Of a stretch of 64,000 nt of DNA, positions 27,347 through 37,311 are shown piece after piece; position 1 is the stretch's first letter, and every line of letters begins with the position of its first letter. The notes under the pieces are model-generated. The model was not told where the DNA came from, did not search any database, and worked only from the letters and a program-made list of their open reading frames with translations. The DNA is from Paucibacter_B soli. GTDB taxonomy: Bacteria; Pseudomonadota; Gammaproteobacteria; Burkholderiales; Burkholderiaceae_C. The DNA lies in the NCBI RefSeq assembly GCF_037482845.1, contig NZ_JBBHJW010000005.1:124001-188000 (forward strand). The letters run 5' to 3'. Both the position numbers and the translations under genes were made by a program.

Positions 27347-27381
27347 CCATTGACGTTTGAATTTGTCGTTTTAATGGATAG
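27343..27381. promoter_or_regulatory. Inverted repeat, candidate TetR operator
   Basis: CTATCCATT at 27343-27351 and AATGGATAG at 27373-27381 are perfect 9-bp inverted arms around a 21-bp AT-rich spacer. The repeat overlaps the -10 hexamer and ends 3 bp before the TetR ATG. Confidence 0.6.
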
Positions 27382-27384
27382 CAA

Positions 27385-28128
27385 ATGAAGATATCCAAGT
27401 CGCAGCAGGACAAGAACCAGCGCCTCGTCCTGGCCGCCGCGGTGGAGCTGATGAGCCGCCAGGGCTACGAGTCCACCAGCATGAAGCAGATCGCGCGCGC
27501 CGCCGGCCTGGGCGACGCCACCATCTACAAATACTTCCCCAGCAAGGAAAAGCTGGTGCTGGGCTATTACGAGCTGGCCTTGGGCGAGGCGGTGGCGAGC
27601 ACGCTCAAGACCAAGGGCCTGGCCGCCTTCGCCCTGCAGGAGCGCCTGCAGCGCCTGGTGGACGCGGTGCTGGAGCGCCTGCTGCCGGACCGCGAGTTTG
27701 TTGCGCTCACGCGCCAGCTGGCGCGCCAATCGCCCCTGCTGCTGATGGGCGACGCGCTGCCCGGCAAGCCGCTGCTCAAGGCCACGGTGAGCGACTTCCT
27801 GAGCCAGGCCGAGGCCGCCGGCGAGATCGCCGCCTGCGATTTCAAGGGCCTGCTGGCCGGCCTGTTCGCCGACTATGTGTTCGGCCTGCTGGTCTACTGG
27901 CTGCAGGACGAGAGCGAGGAGTTCTCCGACACCACCCAGCTCACCGACCTCAGCCTGGGCCTGCTGGTGCTGATGCTGCAAAGCGGCCTCATCAACAAGC
28001 TCGGCGAGCTCGGCGGCTTCTTGCTGCGCAACCAGCTGGCGCGCCTGCTGCAAGGCGGCAGCGGCATGCTGGACCTGCTCAAGCTGGCGCGGCGCGGCCT
28101 GGGCGCGGTGCAGGAGGCGCGTTCATGA
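27385..28128 (+). CDS. TetR/AcrR-family transcriptional regulator
   Basis: 247 residues. The N-terminal TetR domain (about 8-60) includes LVLAAAVELMSRQGYESTSM and IARAAGLGDATIYKYFPSKEK, a textbook helix-turn-helix. The C-terminal half is a ligand-binding helical domain. It heads a six-gene operon with start-stop overlaps. The palindrome directly upstream is its likely operator, so autorepression of the whole operon is expected. The inducer is unknown. Confidence 0.93.
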   Translation: MKISKSQQDKNQRLVLAAAVELMSRQGYESTSMKQIARAAGLGDATIYKYFPSKEKLVLGYYELALGEAVASTLKTKGLAAFALQERLQRLVDAVLERLLPDREFVALTRQLARQSPLLLMGDALPGKPLLKATVSDFLSQAEAAGEIAACDFKGLLAGLFADYVFGLLVYWLQDESEEFSDTTQLTDLSLGLLVLMLQSGLINKLGELGGFLLRNQLARLLQGGSGMLDLLKLARRGLGAVQEARS

Positions 28129-28649
28129 AGGTTTGCAAGATCCCCGTGCCGGCGGCCAGCGTGCTGGCGGCCAGCCTGCACAACGCCGACTTTGCCGACT
28201 GCTATCTGCTGCCCGACCCCGAGCCCAGGCACGGCGTGCTGCAGAGCTATCTGAGCTTCAGCGCCCTCACGCCCGGCTGGATGAACGCCCTCATGGCGAT
28301 GCGCAACCGCGTCGTCGCCCTATTCGGGCTCAAGCAGCTGGGCAGCCTGCCGCCCCAGCAGCGCGACAAGCCGGCCGAGGCCTATCGCATCGGGGACCGC
28401 ATCGGCATCTTCACGCTCGAAGAACTGCACCCCGAGGAATTGGTGATCGGCGACAACGACCGCCACCTGCATGTGCGCCTCTCGCTGCTGCGCCTGGCCC
28501 AACCCGATGGCAGCACGCGGCTGGCGCTCAGCACAGTGGTGCACGAGCACAACCGGCTCGGGCGCATCTATATGTGGGTGGTGGGGCCAGCGCACAGCCT
28601 GATCGTGCCGCTGATGCTGCGCCAGGTGATCCGTGCCCAGCAGCGCTGA
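28125..28649 (+). CDS. DUF2867-family protein
   Basis: 174 residues, overlapping the TetR stop by 4 bp (ATGA). It has no signal peptide. Features are a hydrophobic YLSFSALTPGWMNALMAMRN segment, DRIGIFTLEELHPEELVIGD, and HLHVRLSLLRL leading to STVVHEHNRLGRIYM. These match DUF2867, whose biochemical role is not known. Its position between the regulator and the kinase-like gene, with overlaps on both sides, suggests coordinated function. Confidence 0.8.
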   Translation: MKVCKIPVPAASVLAASLHNADFADCYLLPDPEPRHGVLQSYLSFSALTPGWMNALMAMRNRVVALFGLKQLGSLPPQQRDKPAEAYRIGDRIGIFTLEELHPEELVIGDNDRHLHVRLSLLRLAQPDGSTRLALSTVVHEHNRLGRIYMWVVGPAHSLIVPLMLRQVIRAQQR

Positions 28650-30003
28650 CGCCAAGCCGCCGCGCCGCGGCCGGCTGGCGCGCACCGCGATTGCCGGCGG
28701 TGCGCTGGCGCGCGCCGGTGTGGCGCGCCTGGCCCACAAGGCGCAAGACCTGACCCTCAACGAGGCCCAGCGCGGCGCCGCCGAGGCGGCGCGCGAGGCC
28801 GAGCTGGGCCGCATCCTGTTTGCCGCGCTGAACCAGCTCAAGGGCGTGGCACTGAAGGCCGCGCAACTGCTCAGCACCGAAGCCAGCCTCTTGCCCGAGG
28901 GTCTGCGCGAGCAACTGGCCAAGGCCTGCTACCAGGCCACGCCACTGAACCAGGCCCTGGTGGGCAAGCGCATGCGCCAGGCCCTGGGGCCGGACTGGGA
29001 GCAGCGCTTCGCCGACTTCGAGCCGCAGGCCTTTGCCGCCGCCAGCCTGGGCCAGGTGCACCGCGCGCGCCTGCCGGATGGGCGGGCGGTGGCGCTCAAG
29101 CTGCAATACCCCGGCATCGCCGCCACGGTGAAGAGCGATATGCGCCTGCTGCGCACCCTGCTGGGCGGGCTGGCGCTGGCGGGGGCCGCCCTGCCGGATG
29201 CGAGCCTGCTGGCGCGCGTGCTCGACGATATCGAAGCCACGCTGGCAGCCGAGCTGGACTATGCGCAGGAGGCGCGCGCGCTGGACAGTTTCCGCGCCGA
29301 ACTCAGGCTGCCGGGCCTGGTGATACCCGAGGTGATGCATGAGCAAAGCGGCGCCCAGCTGCTGTGCATGCAGGCGCTGGACGGCCAGCACCTGCAGGAA
29401 TGGCTGGCCACAGCGCCCAGCCAGGCCGCGCGCGACCGCGCCGGCCAGCTGATCTTCGACGCCTTCATTCAGATGGTGTTTGTGCTGCGCCGTCTGCACG
29501 CCGACCCGCACCCCGGCAACTACCTCTTCATGCCGGATGGCCAACTGGGCCTGCTGGACTTCGGCTGCACGCGCGCGCTCTCGCCCGCCTTTGGCGCCGG
29601 GCTGGCGCAGGCCTGGTCGGCGGGCCTGCGCGGGCCGGCGGGGCTGGTGGCGCTGCGCGCGGCCTACCTCGGCCTGGGCCTGATCGACGCCAGCCTGGAC
29701 CAGGCGCGCTTCGACGGCGAGCTCTACCCGGCGCTGCGTGAGTTGCTGGCCTGGCAGCTCGAACCCTTTGCCCAGCCCTGCTTTGACTTCAGCCGCCGCA
29801 GCCCCTTGCCTCGCATGGACGGCGCGCGTCACCGCATCGCCCTGCGCCACCTGCGGGACATGCCCGCCGCGCTGCCCTATTTCGACCGCGCCTACCTGGG
29901 CCTGAACCAGCTGCTGACCCAGCTGGGCGCCCGGGTGCGCACCGACAACCCATTCATCATTTACTCGGGAGAAAACTCATGCAGGAACAAGCCATCGCCC
30001 TGA
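28633..30003 (+). CDS. AarF/ABC1/UbiB-like atypical kinase
   Basis: 456 residues starting at a GTG that overlaps the preceding gene by 17 bp, with AGG at ribosome-site distance. Atypical-kinase features are the N-terminal KxGQ-type segment, here K75-A-A-Q78, so the Gly is replaced by Ala. The Ala-rich loop FAAASLGQVHRA (about 133-144), an ATP Lys in VALK (156), HADPHPGN (about 289-296) and LLDFG (about 308-312) follow. UbiB/COQ8 relatives support ubiquinone biosynthesis, but this one sits with redox genes and not with ubi genes. No C-terminal membrane helices are seen. The substrate is unknown. Confidence 0.88.
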   Translation: MPSSADAKPPRRGRLARTAIAGGALARAGVARLAHKAQDLTLNEAQRGAAEAAREAELGRILFAALNQLKGVALKAAQLLSTEASLLPEGLREQLAKACYQATPLNQALVGKRMRQALGPDWEQRFADFEPQAFAAASLGQVHRARLPDGRAVALKLQYPGIAATVKSDMRLLRTLLGGLALAGAALPDASLLARVLDDIEATLAAELDYAQEARALDSFRAELRLPGLVIPEVMHEQSGAQLLCMQALDGQHLQEWLATAPSQAARDRAGQLIFDAFIQMVFVLRRLHADPHPGNYLFMPDGQLGLLDFGCTRALSPAFGAGLAQAWSAGLRGPAGLVALRAAYLGLGLIDASLDQARFDGELYPALRELLAWQLEPFAQPCFDFSRRSPLPRMDGARHRIALRHLRDMPAALPYFDRAYLGLNQLLTQLGARVRTDNPFIIYSGENSCRNKPSP

Positions 30004-30362
30004 AACCGCGCGTCTGGATGGGCCACTGGCTGCTCGGCGTCGCGGCGCTGCACACCGCCTTTGCCCTCGTGGTGTTTGCCCAGGTCTACCGGGATGTGCT
30101 GGCGCGCGGCCTGATCAACACCGTGGGGCGCGACCCCATGGTGGCGGCGGCCGTCTGGTTCCTGCTGTTCGGCTTTGTGCTGGCCCTGCAGGCCCTGGCC
30201 ATCACGCCGCTGGAGCGCGCCGGTGCGCAGCGCGCCCTGCGCGTGCAGGGCTGGGGCCTGCTGGGCCTGGCCCTGCTGGGCGTGGCCTTGATGCCGGATT
30301 CGGGCTTCTGGCTGGCGTTTCCGCCGGCGCTGTTGATGTTGTGCCGGCGGGGCGCGCAGTGA
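29979..30362 (+). CDS. Small four-helix membrane protein (DUF6463-like)
   Basis: 127 residues with about four hydrophobic segments and little else: WLLGVAALHTAFALVVFAQV, then AAVWFLLFGFVLALQALAI, and two C-terminal segments ending CRRGAQ. It overlaps the AarF-like gene by 25 bp and has a clear ribosome site (GGGAG). It resembles DUF6463, but this is a weak call on a short protein. It may anchor the cytoplasmic partners of the operon to the membrane. Confidence 0.7.
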   Translation: MQEQAIALKPRVWMGHWLLGVAALHTAFALVVFAQVYRDVLARGLINTVGRDPMVAAAVWFLLFGFVLALQALAITPLERAGAQRALRVQGWGLLGLALLGVALMPDSGFWLAFPPALLMLCRRGAQ

Positions 30363-30363
30363 G

Positions 30364-31059
30364 ATGAGCGCCGCCGGTCTGCCGCCGGGCCAGCGCGAGC
30401 TGGACCATTTCCCGCGCTTTGGCCTGCTGCCATTTGCCGCGCGCTTCCCGCGCCAGCCCGGCCATGTGCAGCTGCGCATCTGTGGCGATGTGCGCGCCGA
30501 GATCGAGCTGGATGCCGCCCAGCTGGCCAGCCTGCCCAGGGTCGAGCAGTGCAGCGATTTCCACTGCGTCACCAGCTGGTCGCGCCGCGGCCTGCGCTGG
30601 GGCGGGGTGCGGTTGCGCGACGCCTATGCGCGGCTGATCCAGCCCCTGGCCGGCCCGGCCCCTGACGCCTGCCAGGTGATCCTGCATGGGCAGGACGGCG
30701 GCCGCTGCAGCCTGCCGCTGGCGGATTTGCTGGCCGACGATGTGCTGCTGGCCGATCAACTGGAGGGTCAGCCTCTCACGCTCGATCATGGCGCGCCGCT
30801 GCGCCTGGTGGCGCCGGCGCATTACGGCTATAAAAGCGTCAAGCACCTGTGCCGGCTCGAATTCAGGCGCGATCTGAGCGGCTACCGGCCCTCGGCCTAC
30901 CGCTTCATGGAGCATCCCCGCGCGCGCGTCGCGTTGCAGGAGCGCGGCCAGTGGCTGCCTGGCTGGCTGCTGCGTCTGCTCTATCGTCCGCTGATCCCCT
31001 ACACCATCGCACGCTTTGCACGCGCCAGCGCCCGCTACCACGGCAGCACCAAACCATGA
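30364..31059 (+). CDS. Sulfite-oxidase-fold molybdopterin-dependent oxidoreductase
   Basis: 231 residues with a sulfite-oxidase/MsrP-type Mo-cofactor domain. The key motif is SDFHCVTSWS, in which Cys68 should ligate molybdenum. GLRWGGVRLRDA and the later GAPLRLVAPAHYGYKSVKHL are the cofactor-contacting regions of the family. There is no signal peptide, so the enzyme is probably cytoplasmic, unlike MsrP. There is no heme or dimerisation domain, so the electron partner must be separate. It begins 1 bp after the membrane gene and overlaps the next gene by 4 bp. The reaction is unknown. Confidence 0.88.
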   Translation: MSAAGLPPGQRELDHFPRFGLLPFAARFPRQPGHVQLRICGDVRAEIELDAAQLASLPRVEQCSDFHCVTSWSRRGLRWGGVRLRDAYARLIQPLAGPAPDACQVILHGQDGGRCSLPLADLLADDVLLADQLEGQPLTLDHGAPLRLVAPAHYGYKSVKHLCRLEFRRDLSGYRPSAYRFMEHPRARVALQERGQWLPGWLLRLLYRPLIPYTIARFARASARYHGSTKP

Positions 31060-32201
31060 AGCAGACCCGCATCACTTCTTCGACTCTTCCAGCCGTGGCC
31101 GCCCTGCTGCTGCTGTTACTCGGTGCTTGCGCGGCGCCGCCGGTGGGCGATTGCCAGCCGGGCGGCAGCGCTGCCATGACGGTGCTGTGCGGCTTCAGGA
31201 ACCCGGAGGACATCCGGCGCCTGCCCGATCAGCGCACCCTGCTGGTCAGCCAGGTCAGCGGCCTGCTGCAACCGCGCCCCGGCCAGCTGCGCTTCTTCGA
31301 CACGCTCAAGCAAACCGTCAGCACGGCCTTTCCGGCCGGGGCGCAGTCTCCTGACGCCGCTGGTGAGGGTCGGCCACCAGAGCCCTGGGGCGCCAGCAAC
31401 TGCCCCGGCATGCCGGGCGCGGAGTTCTCGCCGCTGGGCATCTCGGTGCAGCAGCGGCACGACGGCCGCTGGCAGGTGGCGGCGGTCAACCATGGCGGGC
31501 GCATGAGCGTGGAGATGTTCGAGCTGGGCACGACGGGCGCGGGCCAACACTCTCTGGCATGGCGCGGCTGTGTGATCGCCCCGGCTGGCGTGTCGCTCAA
31601 CAGCGTGGCGCTCTTGCGCAGCGGCGGCTTTGTGGCCAGCCATATGTTCGACCCCAGCGCGCCCACCCTGCTGGGCCTGAACACCAGCATGCTGAAGTCG
31701 CAGCTCGGCATCGCCACCGGCTACGCCTTCGAGTGGCTGCCGACGCGCGAGCAGGAGTTTCGCGTGCTGGCCGGCAGCCATGGCGCGTTTCCCAACGGCA
31801 TCGCGCTGAGCGCCGACGAGCGCGCGGTATTCCTCAGCCTGACCGCGGACAAGCAAGTGATCAAGCTGGATCGCGGCAGCGGCGCGCGCCTGGCGGCCGT
31901 GGCGGTCGATTCACCCGACAACCTCAGCTGGGATCAGCAGGGCTGGCTGCTGGCGGCCTCGCTGATGGGCAACAAGCTGCAGCATTTCAGCTGCGTCCGT
32001 CACCCCGACGAAGGCTGCGGCCTGGCCTTTCGCATCCTGCGCATAGATCCCGATGCGCTGCGCGCCGAAACCGTTTTCGAACACGAGGGCGCACCCATGG
32101 GTGCGGTGACGGTGGCCGAGCAGCTCGGCGACTCGCTCTACCTGGGATCCTTTACCGGCGACCGGATTCTGAAGATTCCCTACCGCGAGCGCGCACCCTG
32201 A
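31056..32201 (+). CDS. SMP-30/gluconolactonase-like beta-propeller lipoprotein
   Basis: 381 residues. A lipoprotein signal ends LLGAC with Cys25 as the lipidation site. The mature part reads as a six-bladed propeller of the SMP-30/paraoxonase/arylesterase type, with repeated blade motifs such as HGAFPNGIALSADERAVFLS, SPDNLSWDQQGWLLAAS and LYLGSFTGDRILKIP. Members hydrolyse lactones or esters using a bound divalent metal. It is the last gene of the TetR operon and overlaps the Mo-enzyme gene by 4 bp. The substrate is unknown, and its external location implies a role on the periplasmic side. Confidence 0.82.
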   Translation: MKQTRITSSTLPAVAALLLLLLGACAAPPVGDCQPGGSAAMTVLCGFRNPEDIRRLPDQRTLLVSQVSGLLQPRPGQLRFFDTLKQTVSTAFPAGAQSPDAAGEGRPPEPWGASNCPGMPGAEFSPLGISVQQRHDGRWQVAAVNHGGRMSVEMFELGTTGAGQHSLAWRGCVIAPAGVSLNSVALLRSGGFVASHMFDPSAPTLLGLNTSMLKSQLGIATGYAFEWLPTREQEFRVLAGSHGAFPNGIALSADERAVFLSLTADKQVIKLDRGSGARLAAVAVDSPDNLSWDQQGWLLAASLMGNKLQHFSCVRHPDEGCGLAFRILRIDPDALRAETVFEHEGAPMGAVTVAEQLGDSLYLGSFTGDRILKIPYRERAP

Positions 32202-32221
32202 GGCATGCGGCGGCGCGCGCC

Positions 32222-33235
32222 TCAGACCATCATGGCCAGCACCAACATCAGCCAGGTGGTGGCGGCCAGGCAGAAGATGTAGACCGCGCCCAGCACGGCG
32301 ATGCGCAAGAGGCTGGCCCACCAACTGCCGCCATAGACGCGGCGCTGCGCGATGAAGACATAGACGCAGAAGGCCAGCAGCGCCGGCAGCGGCAGCCAGC
32401 CCAGCGGCGTCAGCTGCACCAGCGTCGCCAGCACAAAGGCGCAGCAGTGCAGGTGGGCGGCGTAGACCAGATGCTCGACATAACGCCGTGGGCGATGGGG
32501 CCGCGGGCTGCGGTGCAGCAGGTGCACCAGCAGGTTCAAGGCAGCAAAGAGCGGCAGCAGGGCAAACAGCGCATAGGGCCCGAAGCGCAGCAGGCCATTG
32601 CTGAGTTGCGCCGCGCGATCCTCGCTGGGCATGTCCCGGAAATGCTGCAAGCGCAGCACGGCATGCCTGGCCACTGGGTTGTCAAAGTCGGCGAGGAACA
32701 TTTGCACCTGCGTGCTGATCGAGCGCGACGGGCGCTCGTCCTCAGCCTTGGCCGCGGTGGCGCCCGATGCCGGCTTCTGCGGGCTGCTTGCGGCACTCGC
32801 GGCGGGCGGGGGCGTCACCGTGAACAAATAGCTGCCGCTGGACTTTTCTTCTCCCGGCTGCGGACCCACCACCACCGGCGTGGTGGTGAAGCGCAGCACC
32901 GCGAACAGCAGCAGCGAGAGCCAGAAGTACAGGCGCGCCGGCCGCACATAGTGCTTGCGGCGGCCCCGCAGATACTCCAGGCTCAGCTCGCCGGGGCGCA
33001 GCAGCAGGGCATAGAGGGTGCGCCAGAGCCGGCCGTCCAGCGCCAGCAAGCGCCCGATGCCGTCGCCAAAGAACTCCAGCACGCCCGGCACTTGCGCGCG
33101 GGTTTCCTGGCCGCATTGGGCGCAGAAGGGGCCCAGCACGGCCGCGCCGCAGTTGAGGCAGTGCAGCAGGCTGGTGGCCGGGACCGCCGGAGCTGCCGTG
33201 GCAGCGCTGCTGTCCGGCCCGCTTGCGGCTTGCAC
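32222..33235 (-). CDS. DUF3667 zinc-ribbon membrane protein
   Basis: 337 residues. The N-terminus has a zinc-ribbon-like pair (CLNCG and CAQCGQ, about residues 26-44). LYALLLRPGELSLEYLRGRRKHYVRP and a membrane helix follow, then a Pro/Ala linker and about four more membrane helices. This is the DUF3667 arrangement. Its function is unknown. It is convergent with the TetR operon and 18 bp from the ABC ATPase gene on the same strand. Confidence 0.82.
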   Translation of the reverse strand: MQAASGPDSSAATAAPAVPATSLLHCLNCGAAVLGPFCAQCGQETRAQVPGVLEFFGDGIGRLLALDGRLWRTLYALLLRPGELSLEYLRGRRKHYVRPARLYFWLSLLLFAVLRFTTTPVVVGPQPGEEKSSGSYLFTVTPPPAASAASSPQKPASGATAAKAEDERPSRSISTQVQMFLADFDNPVARHAVLRLQHFRDMPSEDRAAQLSNGLLRFGPYALFALLPLFAALNLLVHLLHRSPRPHRPRRYVEHLVYAAHLHCCAFVLATLVQLTPLGWLPLPALLAFCVYVFIAQRRVYGGSWWASLLRIAVLGAVYIFCLAATTWLMLVLAMMV

Positions 33236-33253
33236 GGCCCGGCCCCGCCTGCG

Positions 33254-34948
<1,695 letters not shown>

Positions 34949-34988
34949 AGGAAGTATCTCCGTCTCGCTTTACAGCGCAGCCAGGGCG

Positions 34989-35087
34989 CTTGAGTGCTCA
35001 AGCCCAGCGAAGCCCGCGGCACCGGCTTTGCCGGGCCGACGGGCTTGCCCCCTTGAGGGGGCGCGCGCAGCGCGTAGGGGGTGGTCC
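34989..35087. repeat. REP-like cluster of short palindromes
   Basis: Within 100 bp there is CTTGAG-TG-CTCAAG (34989-35002), CCGGC-TTT-GCCGG, the stem CCCCC-TTGA-GGGGG (35048-35061) and a GC-rich hairpin after it. Similar CCCCCTTGAGGGGG blocks are, from memory, common between genes in related Burkholderiales. It may stabilise the permease mRNA end or attenuate ATPase expression. Confidence 0.5.
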
Positions 35088-35088
35088 A

Positions 35089-36141
35089 TCACTCCAGGCC
35101 GCGCAGCTTCGGGTCGAGGGCATCGCGCAGCGCATCGGTGAAGAGCGCAAACGCGGTCACGAACACGGCCATGAAGCCGGTCACCGCCACCAGCTGCCAC
35201 CAATAGCCCAGGATCAGCTCGCTCTGCGATTCGCTCAGCATGGTGCCCCAGGAGACCTGGTCCACGCCCACGCCCAGGCCCAGATACGACAGGATCACCT
35301 CGCTCTTGATGAAGCTCACCACATGCAGCGAGAGCTGCACCAGGGCCACATGCGAGACATTGGGCAGGATGTGCTTGAACATGCGCGACATGCGGCTGGC
35401 GCCGATGGCCTCGGCCGAGCGCACATACTCGCGCACCGAATGCTTCATGAACTCGGCGCGTATCAGGCGGTAGATGCCAGTCCAGCCGGTCAGACCCAGG
35501 ATCAGCACCACCGAGAGCACGCCGCGGCCGAAGATGGCCGCGAAGGCGAACACCAGCAGGATGTAGGGAATCGCGTTGAAGACGTTGTAGACCCACTCCA
35601 GCAGGTCGCCCACCTTGCCGCCGAAAAAGCCCGACACGGCGCCCAGCACGGTACCGATCAGCGTGGCCACCACCGCCGCCAGCACGCCCACCAGGATCGA
35701 AACCTCGGCGCCCTTGACGGCCTTGGAGAGCACATCGCGGCCCAGGCGGTCGCCGCCGAAGGGCAGGGTCTCGGCCTTCACCGTGGCTTCGGTCTTGTAG
35801 GCCTTGGCGCGCTCTTCCCATTCCTTGTACCTGGGCGCCAGCGGGTCGATGTCGCTCAGGTCCACGTTCGGGCCCTTGGGTTGTGCGATCACGCCGGCGG
35901 CCTCGGCCGGGGCCGGGCCCATGAAGGTGGGCTGGGCATTCGGCACGCCCACTTCCTTCTGCCAGTCCTTGGCCACCAGGCCGCTGCCCGAGAGCGCCAC
36001 CAGCACCAGGAAAAAGGCCACGATGGCCATGCAGAACATGCCCAGCTTGTTGGTACGCAGGCGGCGCCAGGAGGCGGCCCAGACGCCCTGGGAGCGCTGC
36101 GGACCAGCGCCGGTGACGGGTACGTTCATCACGGTACTCAT
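35089..36141 (-). CDS. Peptide ABC transporter permease (YejE-like)
   Basis: 350 residues of the DppC/OppC type with six helices. The N-terminal part (RRLRTNKLGMFCMAIVAFFLVL) carries the usual OppC_N segment. A periplasmic loop (about 75-140) follows, and the permease signature with EAIGASRMSRMFKHILPN is near residue 245. It overlaps the YejB-like gene by 4 bp. With that partner it forms the transmembrane channel for oligopeptides or related compounds. Confidence 0.92.
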   Translation of the reverse strand: MSTVMNVPVTGAGPQRSQGVWAASWRRLRTNKLGMFCMAIVAFFLVLVALSGSGLVAKDWQKEVGVPNAQPTFMGPAPAEAAGVIAQPKGPNVDLSDIDPLAPRYKEWEERAKAYKTEATVKAETLPFGGDRLGRDVLSKAVKGAEVSILVGVLAAVVATLIGTVLGAVSGFFGGKVGDLLEWVYNVFNAIPYILLVFAFAAIFGRGVLSVVLILGLTGWTGIYRLIRAEFMKHSVREYVRSAEAIGASRMSRMFKHILPNVSHVALVQLSLHVVSFIKSEVILSYLGLGVGVDQVSWGTMLSESQSELILGYWWQLVAVTGFMAVFVTAFALFTDALRDALDPKLRGLE

Positions 36142-37076
36142 TTCAGCACCACACGAGGATCGACCAGCTTGTAGAGCAGGTCGGTGATCAGGTTCACCAC
36201 CATGGTCAGCGCCGCGATGTAGATCGCAAAGGCCTGGATCACCGGGTAGTCGCTGCGGTTCACCGCCAGCAGGATCTCGCGGCCCAGGCCCGGGATCGAG
36301 AAGAACACCTCGAGCAGGAAGGAGCCGGTGAACACACCCGGCAGCGCCACCGAGACGTTCGTCATGATGGGGATCATGGCGTTGCGCAGCACATGCTTGA
36401 GCAAAATGGTGCGCTCGGTCATGCCCTTGGCGCGCGCGGTGCGCACATAGTCATGGCCGATCTCGTCCAGGAAGAAGGTGCGGTACAGGCGCGTGTAGGG
36501 CGAGAGCGCCACCGCCACCGCCACCGCCACCGGCAGGGGGGCGTAGGTGGTGAGGTTGGTCCAGAAGCTGTCGGTCCAGCCCTGCACCGGGAACCAACCC
36601 AGGCGGAAGGCGAACACATACTGGCCCACGATCACATAGACCAGCAGCGAGATCGACACCGCCACGGTGGTCAGGATCATCACCGCGCGATCGGTCAGCG
36701 AGCCGCGCACATAGGCCACCGCCAGCGCGAAGGGAATCGCCAGCAGCACTTCCAGCACCAGGATGGGCAGCATCACCGTCAGCGTGGCCGGCAGGCGGCT
36801 GGCGAAGAGGTTGGACACCGCTTCCTGCGTGGCCCAGCTCTTGCCCCAGTTGAAGGTGACGATCTGCTTGATGAAGATCCAAAGCTGCTCCAGCACCGGC
36901 TTGTTGAGGCCCAGCTGCTCGCGGATCGCGTCGATCTGTTCCGGACTGGCGTTCAGGCCGCCCAGCACCTCGGCAGGATCGCTGCCAAAGTATTTGAAGA
37001 GGAAGAACACCAGCAGCACGACACCCAACAAGGTGGGGATCATTTGCCACAAGCGCCTTATCAGGTATGCCGCCAT
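36138..37076 (-). CDS. Peptide ABC transporter permease (YejB-like)
   Basis: 312 residues of the DppB/OppB type. It opens with LIRRLWQMIPTLLGVVLLVFFLF and holds TARAKGMTERTILLKHVLRN, the coupling-helix motif that contacts the ATPase. It is the first gene of the minus-strand transporter operon and faces the six-gene binding-protein array across a 235-bp divergent gap. Its homologue in E. coli belongs to YejABEF, which imports peptides and microcin C. Confidence 0.92.
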   Translation of the reverse strand: MAAYLIRRLWQMIPTLLGVVLLVFFLFKYFGSDPAEVLGGLNASPEQIDAIREQLGLNKPVLEQLWIFIKQIVTFNWGKSWATQEAVSNLFASRLPATLTVMLPILVLEVLLAIPFALAVAYVRGSLTDRAVMILTTVAVSISLLVYVIVGQYVFAFRLGWFPVQGWTDSFWTNLTTYAPLPVAVAVAVALSPYTRLYRTFFLDEIGHDYVRTARAKGMTERTILLKHVLRNAMIPIMTNVSVALPGVFTGSFLLEVFFSIPGLGREILLAVNRSDYPVIQAFAIYIAALTMVVNLITDLLYKLVDPRVVLK

Positions 37077-37119
37077 TGCTGTCGGTCTCCAATCACACGC
37101 GTCGATAGATAGATAAAGT

Positions 37120-37152
37120 CAAACCCCGGTCACTCGTGGCGATCGGGGTTTG
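37120..37152. promoter_or_regulatory. Inverted repeat in the divergent transporter control region
   Basis: CAAACCCCG at 37120-37128 and CGGGGTTTG at 37144-37152 are perfect 9-bp arms around a 15-bp spacer. The repeat lies between the two divergent transporter arms, closer to the permease side. It could be an operator or an RNA hairpin. Confidence 0.5.
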
Positions 37153-37311
37153 GCAGGGCCGAGTCTATGCGAGACTGCCCCGAGTTCCAACCGGCATTTT
37201 CCTGAGTTGCTGGCAATGGCAGGGCCATGGCTCGGCCTTTAGACTTCGCCCCCATGCGCCGGGCTCACAAGGCCACCGGCGCCTTTGCTACTTGTGAATG
37301 GAATTCTTGTA

